Of a stretch of DNA of 64,000 nucleotides, positions 24,871-36,230 are shown piece by piece. Location: assembly GCA_963921935.1 (NCBI GenBank), contig OY998179.1, forward strand, positions 20,023,114 to 20,087,113, written 5' to 3'. Every line of letters starts with the position of its first letter. Position 1 is the first letter of the stretch. Source of the DNA: Galeruca laticollis. Lineage: Eukaryota > Arthropoda > Insecta > Coleoptera > Chrysomelidae. The position numbers and the translations under genes were made by a program. The notes under the pieces were generated by a model. That model worked only from the letters and a program-made list of their open reading frames with translations, did not search any database and had not been told where the DNA came from.

Positions 24871-25310
24871 AAGCAAATTATATTCCCGAATACTATAGAG
24901 TCTTCGGGAATCTAAGGAGAACGATATAGAAGAGAGTCAGTGTGGATTCCGCATTGGACATAGCACACAAGATTTGATTGTCACCGAAAAATTCATCAAA
25001 TGCAACTCTCAATTCCATGTAACGTTCATCAACTTTGGGAAAAGGCATTTGATAAAGTACCATGGAACCTGCTACCATTTTACCGCACCTGCCGAAATCA
25101 GATTAGCACCTACAGTTATACCTCTGCGGAGATCCTAACCATCTGCGGTATGTGACAAGGAGACACCCTCTTTCCTTAGTGGTTCATATTGTTAATGAAT
25201 GATGTCGTTAATCCTGTAAAAGACGTACCAAAAAGTATAACATTGGATACTGGAAGTTGCAGCCAGTTTTCATCGAGATGGCGTTTGGTGATGACCTCGC
25301 AATCTTGCTT
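24870..25310 (+). pseudogene. Reverse transcriptase fragment (RTE-like LINE), unit 1
   Basis: Across frame breaks the plus strand reads EESQCGFRIGHSTQDLI, FHVTFINF, EKAFDKVPWNLL, SYTSAEILTICGM and QGDTLFP, then LLMNDVVNPVKDV. These are RT motifs of a LINE (fingers GFR..ST.D, the FIDFEKAFDKV Asp region, and GVRQGDPLSP), most like RTE-type elements. Stops and indels are dense, and no YxDD box is clearly preserved. It is followed immediately by a PLE end. Confidence 0.7.
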
Positions 25311-26020
25311 AAACTCTTCAGTTCAATTTACTGTTTCGACTCTTACTCTGTGGAATCTACTCATATTACTTTTTAAAATGAAACTAACTGTTTCTAGACA
25401 ATTCCACAATATATTGAAAAAATGTTAAAAATTCTAAAAAATTGACAATTGTTTCGATACTGATATCATCGTCAGAATGACCGCAGTTACATATCATGTG
25501 ATGGCTACCTGATGTTTAATAATGATTTTTGGCTAGACCAATAAGTACCTACGTTGTGATTGACTTAATATTTATAAATAGAAAAAAGAAGGGTATATGA
25601 TTTTACAAATATTAAAACATAGATATTCTTAGTCCTATGAGGATATCCTGTATATCTTTTTCCCGTTTTAAGATCAGTATAACAGTGCAATGATGTAGAA
25701 AACCAGGACAACTATATCTGCTGATCTTTACAGGGTTTGACCCAAATAGGTTGCATCATATTTTGAACATATAAGTTTACATATACCAGACTTTAATGGG
25801 GATATTTTTGTTTTTACGTTTAATAATTTTGTACTCACATTACATTCAGTTTTAAAAGAAATTGTTGTAATTGTTGCAAAAAGAATCTTTGAAATATTAT
25901 TAGAAATATTACCAGTACATATAATGGTTTTGTAATTTTTTATTTCTTTAGTTTGTTTAGGAAATATTAGTTGTAATGCTACTTTTTCCTCTTTTTTACT
26001 AAGTAATTTATTTATCATAT
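25311..26020 (-). pseudogene. Penelope-like element family A, 3' part, unit 1
   Basis: Minus-strand frame 25,728-26,018 (96 codons) ends KSGICKLICSKYDATYLGQTL, the C-terminal RT extension running into the start of a GIY-YIG domain, then breaks off. Further downstream on the minus strand come blocks shared with 60,040-60,200 (AAGATCAGC, GGATATCC) and the terminal repeat with a hammerhead-like core at 25,451-25,475, ending near 25,311 (CAGTAAATTGAAC). Most of the GIY-YIG domain has been deleted. Confidence 0.78.
25451..25475 (-). ncRNA. Hammerhead-like core in PLE end, unit 1
   Basis: Minus strand: CTGACGA, one unpaired T, GATA-TCAG-TATC (4-bp stem II), GAAAC. Matches CUGANGA...GAAA with one extra base before stem II. 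A relic or weak ribozyme; stems I and III not established. Confidence 0.42.
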
Positions 26021-27149
26021 GTAATGGATAAGTTCCAAAGTCAGGTTGACAGTTTGAGTGTGTTCAAACGTGTATTGGACAAGAAGTTGCACTGTAAACA
26101 TGGAAGTTATGCAAGAAAAGATTGAAGAAAGGTTTATAGAACAGCAGAGCATAAAAACATGCCTGAAAACGAATTTTCGAATATAAAAGAAGCTGCTGAC
26201 ACATTTCTCAACGCAAATGCTTCATATGAAAGAATTTTTTTCCGAAGCAAAAGCATTGAAAAGCCCATATAATGAAGAAAGAAAAATCAATTCAAGACTT
26301 AAATTCAGCAGAAATCAAACTTTCACCCCCTGAGAATAAGATTACCGCTAATCAAAAAATCTCTGTTGGCTCGCATAATTTCTAAATCATTCTTCTAGTC
26401 CACACATTTTATTCTCGTAATTTACTGCGTAGCCCATTTTTTATACGCGTAATAGATAAGTAACCTAAATGAGGAACTAATATGCCAAATCTTACTTAAA
26501 GACATCCATGGGCGTAGCCAGCGAATGGCAGGGAGGGGCAACTGCCCCCCCTGGAAGCAAAAATAAATTAAATAATTTTGCAATTTTAATAAACAAAAAA
26601 TTAGATCTGAAATATACATATTTTTCTGTTCTGCATACTTTTTTTTGTTATCTGTTTTATATATTTTGTTTGTTGCTGTGGTCGTTTTGGTTGCTTTTAT
26701 GAACATTTTAAAATTAATTTATAAGCTCTAATAAATAAAATTATTCACGTGTCCTTTGTCACTAAAATATATTTCATCGACAAAAAACAAGGCTGTTTGA
26801 AAAACTGACATACTGCTAAATATATATTAATAGCGTTTTCGATCTATGCATTGGTGCACACCAAAATTGACCCCCACCAAAATTGGATAAAAAGGAGTGT
26901 TCGATTTACTCTCCAGGATACGTCAATTTTTAGTGTTCGATTCAACCACTTAACAGTCGGACATTTTTGAGAAAAATGATAAAAAAATTGTCACTTTCTT
27001 TTTGTTTTCATTTAACTACATTTTTTAATCCTATAAATTAATTAAAATAAATTTACTTAATAAGTAGTTTTAGTGCAAAATATTTTAAAACATTCAATAC
27101 ATAATCCTACATCAGAATCCGAAATAAATACTCTTATAACAACTATTGA
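26021..27149. other. AT-rich spacer within duplication unit 1
   Basis: No domain recognised. The stretch GGGCGTAGCCAGC (26,511) resembles a motif seen inverted near 33,690 (CTGGCTACGCCC), which may mark ends of a lost element. Same content at 31,000-32,128. Confidence 0.4.
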
Positions 27150-27948
27150 GTTGGTGTGTAGGTGCTCTTGTCTAGCGACAGTGTCCTATTTAATAGTGTA
27201 AAGAAACGCCACTGGTTTTCTTCGAGTTCGAGAAAATCGAGATGCAAGTGAGGAATATACGGGAATCGTTATAAATACTGTAACTAGACAACAAAGTAAT
27301 ACATGCATTGATCTCATTTTTGTTAAGAAAAAATCGAACGAAGTTTTACCTATTGTACTAAAAAGTGCCATTACAGATCATTACACTACAATCGTTAAAC
27401 TCCCCTCCAAAAATGACGAGGAATATGAGACTTCAGATGCAAAATACTGTAAATACACTGATTATTCATCCTTGAAAACAGAATTAACCCTCTATGATTG
27501 GTCTAATATTATCTCACTAAATATCGACGAAAGTTTTGCACGTTTCCTAGAATTGCTGAAGAATCTCATCGCAAAACACTCTAAAACATCAAAAGTTAAA
27601 CACAGAAACATCAAACGGAAGAAATGGATCACACGAGGATTGGTAAACTCCATAAATACCAGAGATAGCTTATTCAAAAAAGTTCGAAAAGAGCCAAATA
27701 ACCTAATGTTGACAACACAATACAGAAATTATCGAAACACATTGAATAGTCTTATCAAGAATTCAAAAATCAATTTCTATAAGAGTTTCTGGATAGATCA
27801 CAAACTAACACCAAGGCGCTATGGGAAACGGTGAAGGATATTTCTATGAAAAATAAAACTTTCAGGATTCAAGGAATAAAAAATGAAACAGGTGGTCTTA
27901 CCTATGATAAAAAGGAGATTGCAGATTGTTTCAATAATCACTATTTCT
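27150..27948 (+). pseudogene. CR1/L2-type LINE ORF2, endonuclease end and linker, unit 1
   Basis: Reads YTGIVINTVTRQQSNTCIDLIFVKKK, ITDHYTTIVKL (endonuclease C-terminal SDH-type motif), then a basic linker KRKKWITRGLVNSINTRDSL and NNHYF. It is homologous to the element at 54.1-54.5 kb (KTRKKWITSGLSTSIKQKN). A frame change after PRRYGKR (about 27,834) separates LWETVKDIS-like sequence. The frame is cut at 27,948 by the duplication junction, and its true continuation is at 32,928. Confidence 0.8.
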
Positions 27949-29848
27949 TTACTAATTTAAGACAGATCTTATTTTTATTCAAATAAAAATAAGCCAGTAC
28001 TGGAAAAATCCTTATATTTTAAGTAACTACTTCAAACCAGAAGAGTTTGCTTATGGCCATAAGTAATCCCTTTTACATGAAGTAGTCACTGACCTTTTAT
28101 TCAATTTATACTAAGAAAATACTTAAATAAGAGGAAATAGAAGCCAATACATTTTTTTATTCAATAGACCCATTGACTTTATCGTTATTAGAAGAGAGTA
28201 CATTATTTATGTAAAAAGTAGAGGACAATCGAAGAATTGAGCCAGTGGCGTAGAATTTGGGAACGATGAACCATTCACTTGCCTCTGTCGTACGCCTCTG
28301 GTAGTAGCCAGAAACGTCTAATATAATTTAATATAGTGTATAGTGTCTACACTTCCTGCCAAATATGAAATGAATACGTAAAATAGGTTTAAAGTATTGA
28401 GCACAAACCTTTTTTAAATTTTTAAACAAAACACTATGTAACTCAGTAAGCAGTTACATTTTATTTAGATGTTTTGGGTTAAATCAGGATTCTATTGATA
28501 AATTATTTCCAATTAATAATGAATCACCCTGTATATTTATTTAAAAAGCACACTATCGGTAATAATGCAAAACTGATTCGGGAAACTTAAAATCATTTTC
28601 CCATTTATTTAAAAAATAGAACTCACTGTAATTTTTCTTTTAAAAAAAATCGATTCTCGAAATGAAATTTTGTCCGGTCGCAATTGTTCCTTCAATATAT
28701 TTTCCTGCCACTCGATCTGAACTATACAAATATTACCTTCAAGCGTCTCTTTGGATATAAATTGCTGATCCATTAATAATTCCTTCTGATACAAACTACT
28801 TTTTAATATAGTTCAACATTTGAACGCTCAGAATTAAATTCGCTCGAATGCTCCCATAATACTTAAACTCCTCGACCATTCATTTCACTTTAAAAATCAC
28901 ATTTAAGTAATGGAGAAATATGTGCAAGGTGCACTATAAGGAGAGATGTAATATAAAGCGCAAGGACGTATACTCGTGGATTTTAATGATGGGTACCAGC
29001 ATGCTAGAACATGAGTACGTATACAATAAATCAATTATTCCTCTTAAGTGAACGAGCATATAAGTACAGGAACGGCTCCTAATGATCAAAACCGGCGAAT
29101 GATAATTTTATTAGGGTTAAAAACTTTCGCTAATGCACTATATCTTCATTGTGAATGAATTTATGGCCAAAAACTTTCGTATTCTCTTAATATCATACCT
29201 GTCCACTTCATTCTCTTTCCTAAACTAAAATTACGACATCTTGCCATCGGTTTCCAATCGGTAGAATACGGATAAAAAATTCGCATTGATTGCTGGATTT
29301 GATCTGTACATTGTTCGGCAAGTTTACCACGGTTTGTCATCACAAATCTTGACATGACAAATTTTTAGTAAGAGACCAGCCCTGCTTCTTAACCTCCATC
29401 AACGAGCATGTTAGTCTCTTAATAAATACGTTTTCTGTGAAGATTTTATACACCCATTACTCTTGTTAAAAGGCCATTTTAGAGATAACTTTTGAAATAA
29501 GTTGAAGTTATGATATATAATGCATCTACTTTTCGAAAATATTCTCTACACATGTACTAAATTTGCAATTATGTACATTTTGTAAATGAAAAGTGAATAC
29601 AGCTGTTATATCCTTGCTAATGAGATTAAAAAAAGTGTATTCTTTCTCAATTCGAAGTTGCGGAAGGCTGACAACATCACATAAAGTATGTGGGACTCGC
29701 TGATGAAGAATTTTGTTATACGTCTTACAACTTGCATGGAAGAAACAAGTTATACAAACGGACTGGAAGCTGTCCACGATAGTTCGCTTACATAAAAATC
29801 ACAACCGTTAATGCACCAATCATCGAGGAATATCGCTCCTTAGTAAAC

Positions 29849-30289
29849 CAAGCAAATTATATTCCCGAATACTATAGAGTCTTCGGGAATCTAAGGAGAA
29901 CGATATAGAAGAGAGTCAGTGTGGATTCCGCATTGGACATAGCACACAAGATTTGATTGTCACCGAAAAATTCATCAAATGCAACTCTCAATTCCATGTA
30001 ACGTTCATCAACTTTGGGAAAAGGCATTTGATAAAGTACCATGGAACCTGCTACCATTTTACCGCACCTGCCGAAATCAGATTAGCACCTACAGTTATAC
30101 CTCTGCGGAGATCCTAACCATCTGCGGTATGTGACAAGGAGACACCCTCTTTCCTTAGTGGTTCATATTGTTAATGAATGATGTCGTTAATCCTGTAAAA
30201 GACGTACCAAAAAGTATAACATTGGATACTGGAAGTTGCAGCCAGTTTTCATCGAGATGGCGTTTGGTGATGACCTCGCAATCTTGCTT
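29849..30289 (+). pseudogene. Reverse transcriptase fragment (RTE-like LINE), unit 2
   Basis: Duplicate of the fragment at 24,870-25,310, with the same breaks. I saw no difference within this stretch. Confidence 0.7.
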
Positions 30290-30999
30290 AAACTCTTCAG
30301 TTCAATTTACTGTTTCGACTCTTACTCTGTGGAATCTACTCATATTACTTTTTAAAATGAAACTAACTGTTTCTAGACAATTCCACAATATATTGAAAAA
30401 ATGTTAAAAATTCTAAAAAATTGACAATTGTTTCGATACTGATATCATCGTCAGAATGACCGCAGTTACATATCATGTGATGGCTACCTGATGTTTAATA
30501 ATGATTTTTGGCTAGACCAATAAGTACCTACGTTGTGATTGACTTAATATTTATAAATAGAAAAAAGAAGGGTATATGATTTTACAAATATTAAAACATA
30601 GATATTCTTAGTCCTATGAGGATATCCTGTATATCTTTTTCCCGTTTTAAGATCAGTATAACAGTGCAATGATGTAGAAAACCAGGACAACTATATCTGC
30701 TGATCTTTACAGGGTTTGACCCAAATAGGTTGCATCATATTTTGAACATATAAGTTTACATATACCAGACTTTAATGGGGATATTTTTGTTTTTACGTTT
30801 AATAATTTTGTACTCACATTACATTCAGTTTTAAAAGAAATTGTTGTAATTGTTGCAAAAAGAATCTTTGAAATATTATTAGAAATATTACCAGTACATA
30901 TAATGGTTTTGTAATTTTTTATTTCTTTAGTTTGTTTAGGAAATATTAGTTGTAATGCTACTTTTTCCTCTTTTTTACTAAGTAATTTATTTATCATAT
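30290..30999 (-). pseudogene. Penelope-like element family A, 3' part, unit 2
   Basis: Duplicate of 25,311-26,020, including the KSGICKLICSKYDATYLGQ frame at 30,707-30,997 and the hammerhead-like core at 30,430-30,454 (minus). Confidence 0.78.
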
Positions 31000-32128
31000 G
31001 TAATGGATAAGTTCCAAAGTCAGGTTGACAGTTTGAGTGTGTTCAAACGTGTATTGGACAAGAAGTTGCACTGTAAACATGGAAGTTATGCAAGAAAAGA
31101 TTGAAGAAAGGTTTATAGAACAGCAGAGCATAAAAACATGCCTGAAAACGAATTTTCGAATATAAAAGAAGCTGCTGACACATTTCTCAACGCAAATGCT
31201 TCATATGAAAGAATTTTTTTCCGAAGCAAAAGCATTGAAAAGCCCATATAATGAAGAAAGAAAAATCAATTCAAGACTTAAATTCAGCAGAAATCAAACT
31301 TTCACCCCCTGAGAATAAGATTACCGCTAATCAAAAAATCTCTGTTGGCTCGCATAATTTCTAAATCATTCTTCTAGTCCACACATTTTATTCTCGTAAT
31401 TTACTGCGTAGCCCATTTTTTATACGCGTAATAGATAAGTAACCTAAATGAGGAACTAATATGCCAAATCTTACTTAAAGACATCCATGGGCGTAGCCAG
31501 CGAATGGCAGGGAGGGGCAACTGCCCCCCCTGGAAGCAAAAATAAATTAAATAATTTTGCAATTTTAATAAACAAAAAATTAGATCTGAAATATACATAT
31601 TTTTCTGTTCTGCATACTTTTTTTTGTTATCTGTTTTATATATTTTGTTTGTTGCTGTGGTCGTTTTGGTTGCTTTTATGAACATTTTAAAATTAATTTA
31701 TAAGCTCTAATAAATAAAATTATTCACGTGTCCTTTGTCACTAAAATATATTTCATCGACAAAAAACAAGGCTGTTTGAAAAACTGACATACTGCTAAAT
31801 ATATATTAATAGCGTTTTCGATCTATGCATTGGTGCACACCAAAATTGACCCCCACCAAAATTGGATAAAAAGGAGTGTTCGATTTACTCTCCAGGATAC
31901 GTCAATTTTTAGTGTTCGATTCAACCACTTAACAGTCGGACATTTTTGAGAAAAATGATAAAAAAATTGTCACTTTCTTTTTGTTTTCATTTAACTACAT
32001 TTTTTAATCCTATAAATTAATTAAAATAAATTTACTTAATAAGTAGTTTTAGTGCAAAATATTTTAAAACATTCAATACATAATCCTACATCAGAATCCG
32101 AAATAAATACTCTTATAACAACTATTGA

Positions 32129-33545
32129 GTTGGTGTGTAGGTGCTCTTGTCTAGCGACAGTGTCCTATTTAATAGTGTAAAGAAACGCCACTGGTTTTCT
32201 TCGAGTTCGAGAAAATCGAGATGCAAGTGAGGAATATACGGGAATCGTTATAAATACTGTAACTAGACAACAAAGTAATACATGCATTGATCTCATTTTT
32301 GTTAAGAAAAAATCGAACGAAGTTTTACCTATTGTACTAAAAAGTGCCATTACAGATCATTACACTACAATCGTTAAACTCCCCTCCAAAAATGACGAGG
32401 AATATGAGACTTCAGATGCAAAATACTGTAAATACACTGATTATTCATCCTTGAAAACAGAATTAACCCTCTATGATTGGTCTAATATTATCTCACTAAA
32501 TATCGACGAAAGTTTTGCACGTTTCCTAGAATTGCTGAAGAATCTCATCGCAAAACACTCTAAAACATCAAAAGTTAAACACAGAAACATCAAACGGAAG
32601 AAATGGATCACACGAGGATTGGTAAACTCCATAAATACCAGAGATAGCTTATTCAAAAAAGTTCGAAAAGAGCCAAATAACCTAATGTTGACAACACAAT
32701 ACAGAAATTATCGAAACACATTGAATAGTCTTATCAAGAATTCAAAAATCAATTTCTATAAGAGTTTCTGGATAGATCACAAACTAACACCAAGGCGCTA
32801 TGGGAAACGGTGAAGGATATTTCTATGAAAAATAAAACTTTCAGGATTCAAGGAATAAAAAATGAAACAGGTGGTCTTACCTATGATAAAAAGGAGATTG
32901 CAGATTGTTTCAATAATCACTATTTCTCTATTGGGCAAAAAAAATTCAAAAACATGTGAATTCTCCCCTGAGGAGAGGATCTTTTATGCACTGTATATTT
33001 TTGGAACCTACAGCATAGGGGGAGATAATTGAAACAATATCATCTCTCAAAATGAACAAAACTTCCGGTATCGATGAAATTAGAGCTGAAACTTTGAAAG
33101 AGATAAAAACAGAAATAGCTTTTCCTCTGAACAACATTTTTAAGCGAATAATAGAAACAGGAAAATTTCCCAAAGAACTCAAAACGGGGGTTATTAAACC
33201 AATTTTCAAAAAAGGAGACAGATATGAAATTCTAAACTACAGAACAATTACGCTCATTACGAACATAGCTAAAACATTAGAAAAAATAATCAAAAAAAGA
33301 ATGGTCTCTTACCTTAACAAGCATAGTTTCATTTCAAATAATCAGTATGGATTCAGAGAAGGGATTTCTACTTAAGATGCTATTATTTTTCCCACCTCCA
33401 AAATATCAGAAAATCTAGAAAAGAGTAAACCAAGTTTGTGTGTTTTCTTGGATCTTGCTAAGGCCTTCGACACTGTGAACCACTCACAGCTGTTGATGAG
33501 CTTGCATCGAAAGTTTTTGAAGGAAAATCAGGACTGCATAGTGAA
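32129..33545 (+). pseudogene. CR1/L2-type LINE ORF2, endonuclease end through RT fingers and palm
   Basis: Up to 32,927 this duplicates 27,150-27,948; it then continues across the original, uninterrupted sequence: NNHYFSIGQK, MNKTSGIDEIRAETLKEI (about 33,052), GVIKPIFKKGDRYEI, NYRTITLITNIAKTLEKI, NQYGFREGIST (about 33,345), then SKPSLCVFLDLAKAFDTVNH (about 33,425-33,485). These are RT domains 0 to A with the first catalytic Asp. A TAA follows GIST (33,373). The YxDD half is missing: recognisable sequence stops near 33,545. Closely similar in wording to the LINE at 52-56 kb (QYGFREGRSTEDAIL; FVDLSKAFDTVCH). Confidence 0.82.
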
Positions 33546-35030
33546 GAAAGTTTTGGATACATTTAGTTTAATCCCAAGAAAAATGTTATTAGTTTAATTT
33601 AAGTATAATTAAAATCTCAGAGTTTTGTTTTCATTTGCCTTTTCTTTATATCCTAAAATTTTACATGTTACCCTGTTATAAATCCTGGCTACGCCCTTGA
33701 AGACATCTGCACCAAATGGACATATTATAACTTGCTGAATGACAAAAGCTATGCAAAAAATACACATTTTTATTTGATTTTCCCTCGTTACATCTTTGTA
33801 AACAAAATCCCTCAAATAATACGAATATTTTGGTGTGCCATCTATTGGCTTGAAAAAATTCCAATTACCAAATTTAAATACTAGCTGTTTGCATTAAAAT
33901 ATCACTACATCCACATTTTAACGTGTCGCAACCGAAATTAGAATACTCTACTACATATAACCTCCGTTTTTGGACAAAATTCACTCTCTCGACTCATTTA
34001 TTATTGACGATAAAATCCCTTTTACGGTTGGGATTGATATGGGATAGATATAACTCAATTTTAGCCATTATAGCTAATTGGAGAGTGTTTGTATGTGTCT
34101 GTGTGTAATAAATGCCACTTGACAATACGTCCTTCAAACATTTTCCGGATAACCACAATTAACTCGTATATATACCTGGGACGAAGGTATCATTTATAAA
34201 ATCGTATCAAATTTATAATAGGCCAGAATTGTTCCAAATTTTATTAAAAATATTATTGCTATGCTGGAGAAGATTCCAGACTTCAACTTTGTTACTAATT
34301 TTATTGTGAAAATGTACTGCAATCTACGCAAGGATATTTGGCACAAAAAACTTTTAAACTGCCTGTAGGGATCCTCAAATTTCAAACTTTGGACTACTTT
34401 CGTTTCAAATCTTCACTATCGATTCAATTAAGCAAACTTTTTAGTATATGGTAACTGTATTGCCATTTATGATTGCCGCGCAGGTATATGACAATTGCAA
34501 AAGTATAATATCGAAACCACGAATTTTTGTAGTAAACATAGTAACGCACGATCCACCCATGACCTATTATTCTATCATAAACCTATTAATCCGGTTTGAT
34601 ACATAATTTTCCCATCTATGCCACAGTCACATACAGTTCATTAGATAACTAATGTCAAGATAGATAGTGTTTGACACGTTTCATATTAATATTGTTATTA
34701 GCACGTTTCGTAATCCATTTATGAATCAAGTTCGACAAATACACAACTATATCATTTGTTTGTAAATTCGACATGCATTGTTTTCACGAGACGCCCAGTT
34801 ATACGTTGACTTCCAATTACTTCATTTCAACATAATGCAAACATAAATATAGTTTTAGTGTTTATAGACCTGTTAATCAATGAAACATTGAAACATTTTC
34901 TATATTTTATTATTATTTAATTGTATAAGTTCTGTTTGAAATATACTATAAATAGCAGTTATATGGAAAAACGATATTTTTCGAACAAATTTGAATCTGA
35001 ATCACCATATAATTACACGGAAAACTATGT
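33546..35030. other. AT-rich spacer, nothing recognised
   Basis: The LINE is cut near 33,545. No domain in the remainder; CTGGCTACGCCC at 33,687-33,698 may be an element end (see 26,511). Short GT-rich tract near 34,085-34,108. Confidence 0.4.
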
Positions 35031-35490
35031 GAAGCATTGATTCTTTCAAACTCAAATTATTGTGATGTTGTTTATGGCACTTTTCATAGTAAATCAGATG
35101 AGACAAAGCTTCAAAAGTTACAAAATTCATGTGTACGATATATAATAATTGGTGTTAGAAAATATTGTTATATTAGTCATCATTACACGACACAGCAATG
35201 GCTTTAAAACAGAGGGGAAAATTACATGCTGGTTGCTGTACGCCAAAACTTTGCAGTATAAAACACCTGCTTATTTAGATGAAAAAATTACGTAACTTGA
35301 ATGTTCGTTTTAAGGAGACAATTTCTCCACCATTATTCAGCTCTACATTATTCAAATGTTGCTTCAGATATTCAATTGTCAATATACACAGTAACTTGTC
35401 AGCTAATATCCATCTTTCCCTTTCGAGTAATACATTTAAAAATAAATTATTCATTTATTTACTCTCTCAACAGGAATGAAGTTGTAATGT
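35031..35490 (+). pseudogene. LINE ORF2 C-terminal fragment
   Basis: Reads SNSNYCDVVYG, KLQKLQNSCVRYIIIGVRKY, then after a break KKLRNLNVRFKETISPPLFS and TFKNKLFIYLLSQQE. This is the post-RT region of a CR1/L2- or jockey-type LINE (the YCDVVYG...LQ..QN.C.R block and the terminal TFK..L..YLL). The RT is absent, so it is a 5'-truncated insertion. An A-rich tail is not clear. Confidence 0.65.
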
Positions 35491-35699
35491 AATTCTATTG
35501 ATATATGTATTTTCCCTTGTATACATTTTGTATGAACATTTTTCATTACGTTACTGAGCTTTTGCTGTGAATTAACAAAGCTGATGTTAGGTAGAAGAGC
35601 AGTATCCGTTTCAACCGAGACGTATGAAATGAACCTCGCCTTAATTGTATTTTTGTTTTGTTATAATTTGTTTGTTTCTTTTTTTCTTTTTCTAAAATT

Positions 35700-35985
35700 A
35701 ATAAGTGGATTGTTATTATTATTAAATGTCCAGAATGTAATGCTGTTTATTATAGGTCAAACACTTTGAAATTAGTCACAATGAACACTTACGAGCATAG
35801 ATATTAAAAAAATCAGAGAAATCGCATTACGCAAAACATCTACTTGACACCAAACATTCGTTAACACAGAACTAGAAATACTACATATTTGTGATAAGAA
35901 ACAAGGACTAGATTTCCATGAGGAATTAGAAATTAGAAGACCCCTAACAGACCCACAATGTGAAGTTGTCATTGAATAGATAAAT
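35700..35985 (+). pseudogene. Penelope-like element family A, GIY-YIG fragment
   Basis: Reads KCPECNAVYYRSNT, then in another frame EISHNEHLRA, EKSHYAKHLLDTKHSLTQN and a degenerate VIRNKD. It matches the 60.2-kb copy (SHYAIHLLDTNHSLT) and supplies the CxxC start that copy lacks. Frameshifts and a stop after HLRA. The nuclease would nick target DNA in PLE retrotransposition. Confidence 0.75.
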
Positions 35986-35989
35986 CTAG

Positions 35990-36230
35990 GGAGTTCCCCA
36001 CTATTAAACTATCTTCTTAATTTTGTTTGTTTTAAAATGCCTTTATTATCAATAGTTTATGACATAAAATTTACAATTGTATTCAGAATTTATGCAATTG
36101 GCCGGTGTTCTGGTAATCCTGGTACAATCGTGTGAGTATGTAAATTTATATGGCCTTGCATTTATGCATTATCTATTTATTTTCGTTCAATAACTTACTT
36201 TGTCCCGTATTCATAAATATGATTCCACAG
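35990..36230. other. Spacer
   Basis: Nothing recognised. Confidence 0.4.

Larger units (their letters stand above)
22970..27948. repeat. 4,979-bp tandem duplication, unit 1
   Basis: Every landmark recurs exactly 4,979 bp downstream. Matching starts at 22,970 (last matching base going left; 22,969 C versus 27,948 T) and unit 1 ends at 27,948. The left breakpoint is inside the Harbinger copy 2 end and the right breakpoint inside a LINE ORF2. I noticed only two base differences (24,620 G / 29,599 A and 24,638 G / 29,617 C), so the duplication is recent, or else an assembly duplicate. Confidence 0.95.
27949..32927. repeat. 4,979-bp tandem duplication, unit 2
   Basis: Second direct copy. It starts in the middle of a LINE codon string with Harbinger-end sequence (TTACTAATTTAAGACAG) and ends at 32,927, after which the LINE reading frame continues (FSIGQK), as it would have in the single-copy ancestor. 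There is no flanking homology at the breakpoint beyond a base or two. Confidence 0.95.

Noticed and set aside
26505..33700. GGGCGTAGCCAG at 26,511 and its complement near 33,690 as ends of one transposon
   Set aside because: The motif is short, internal sequence does not pair further, and the interval spans the 4,979-bp duplication. Not enough to define an element.
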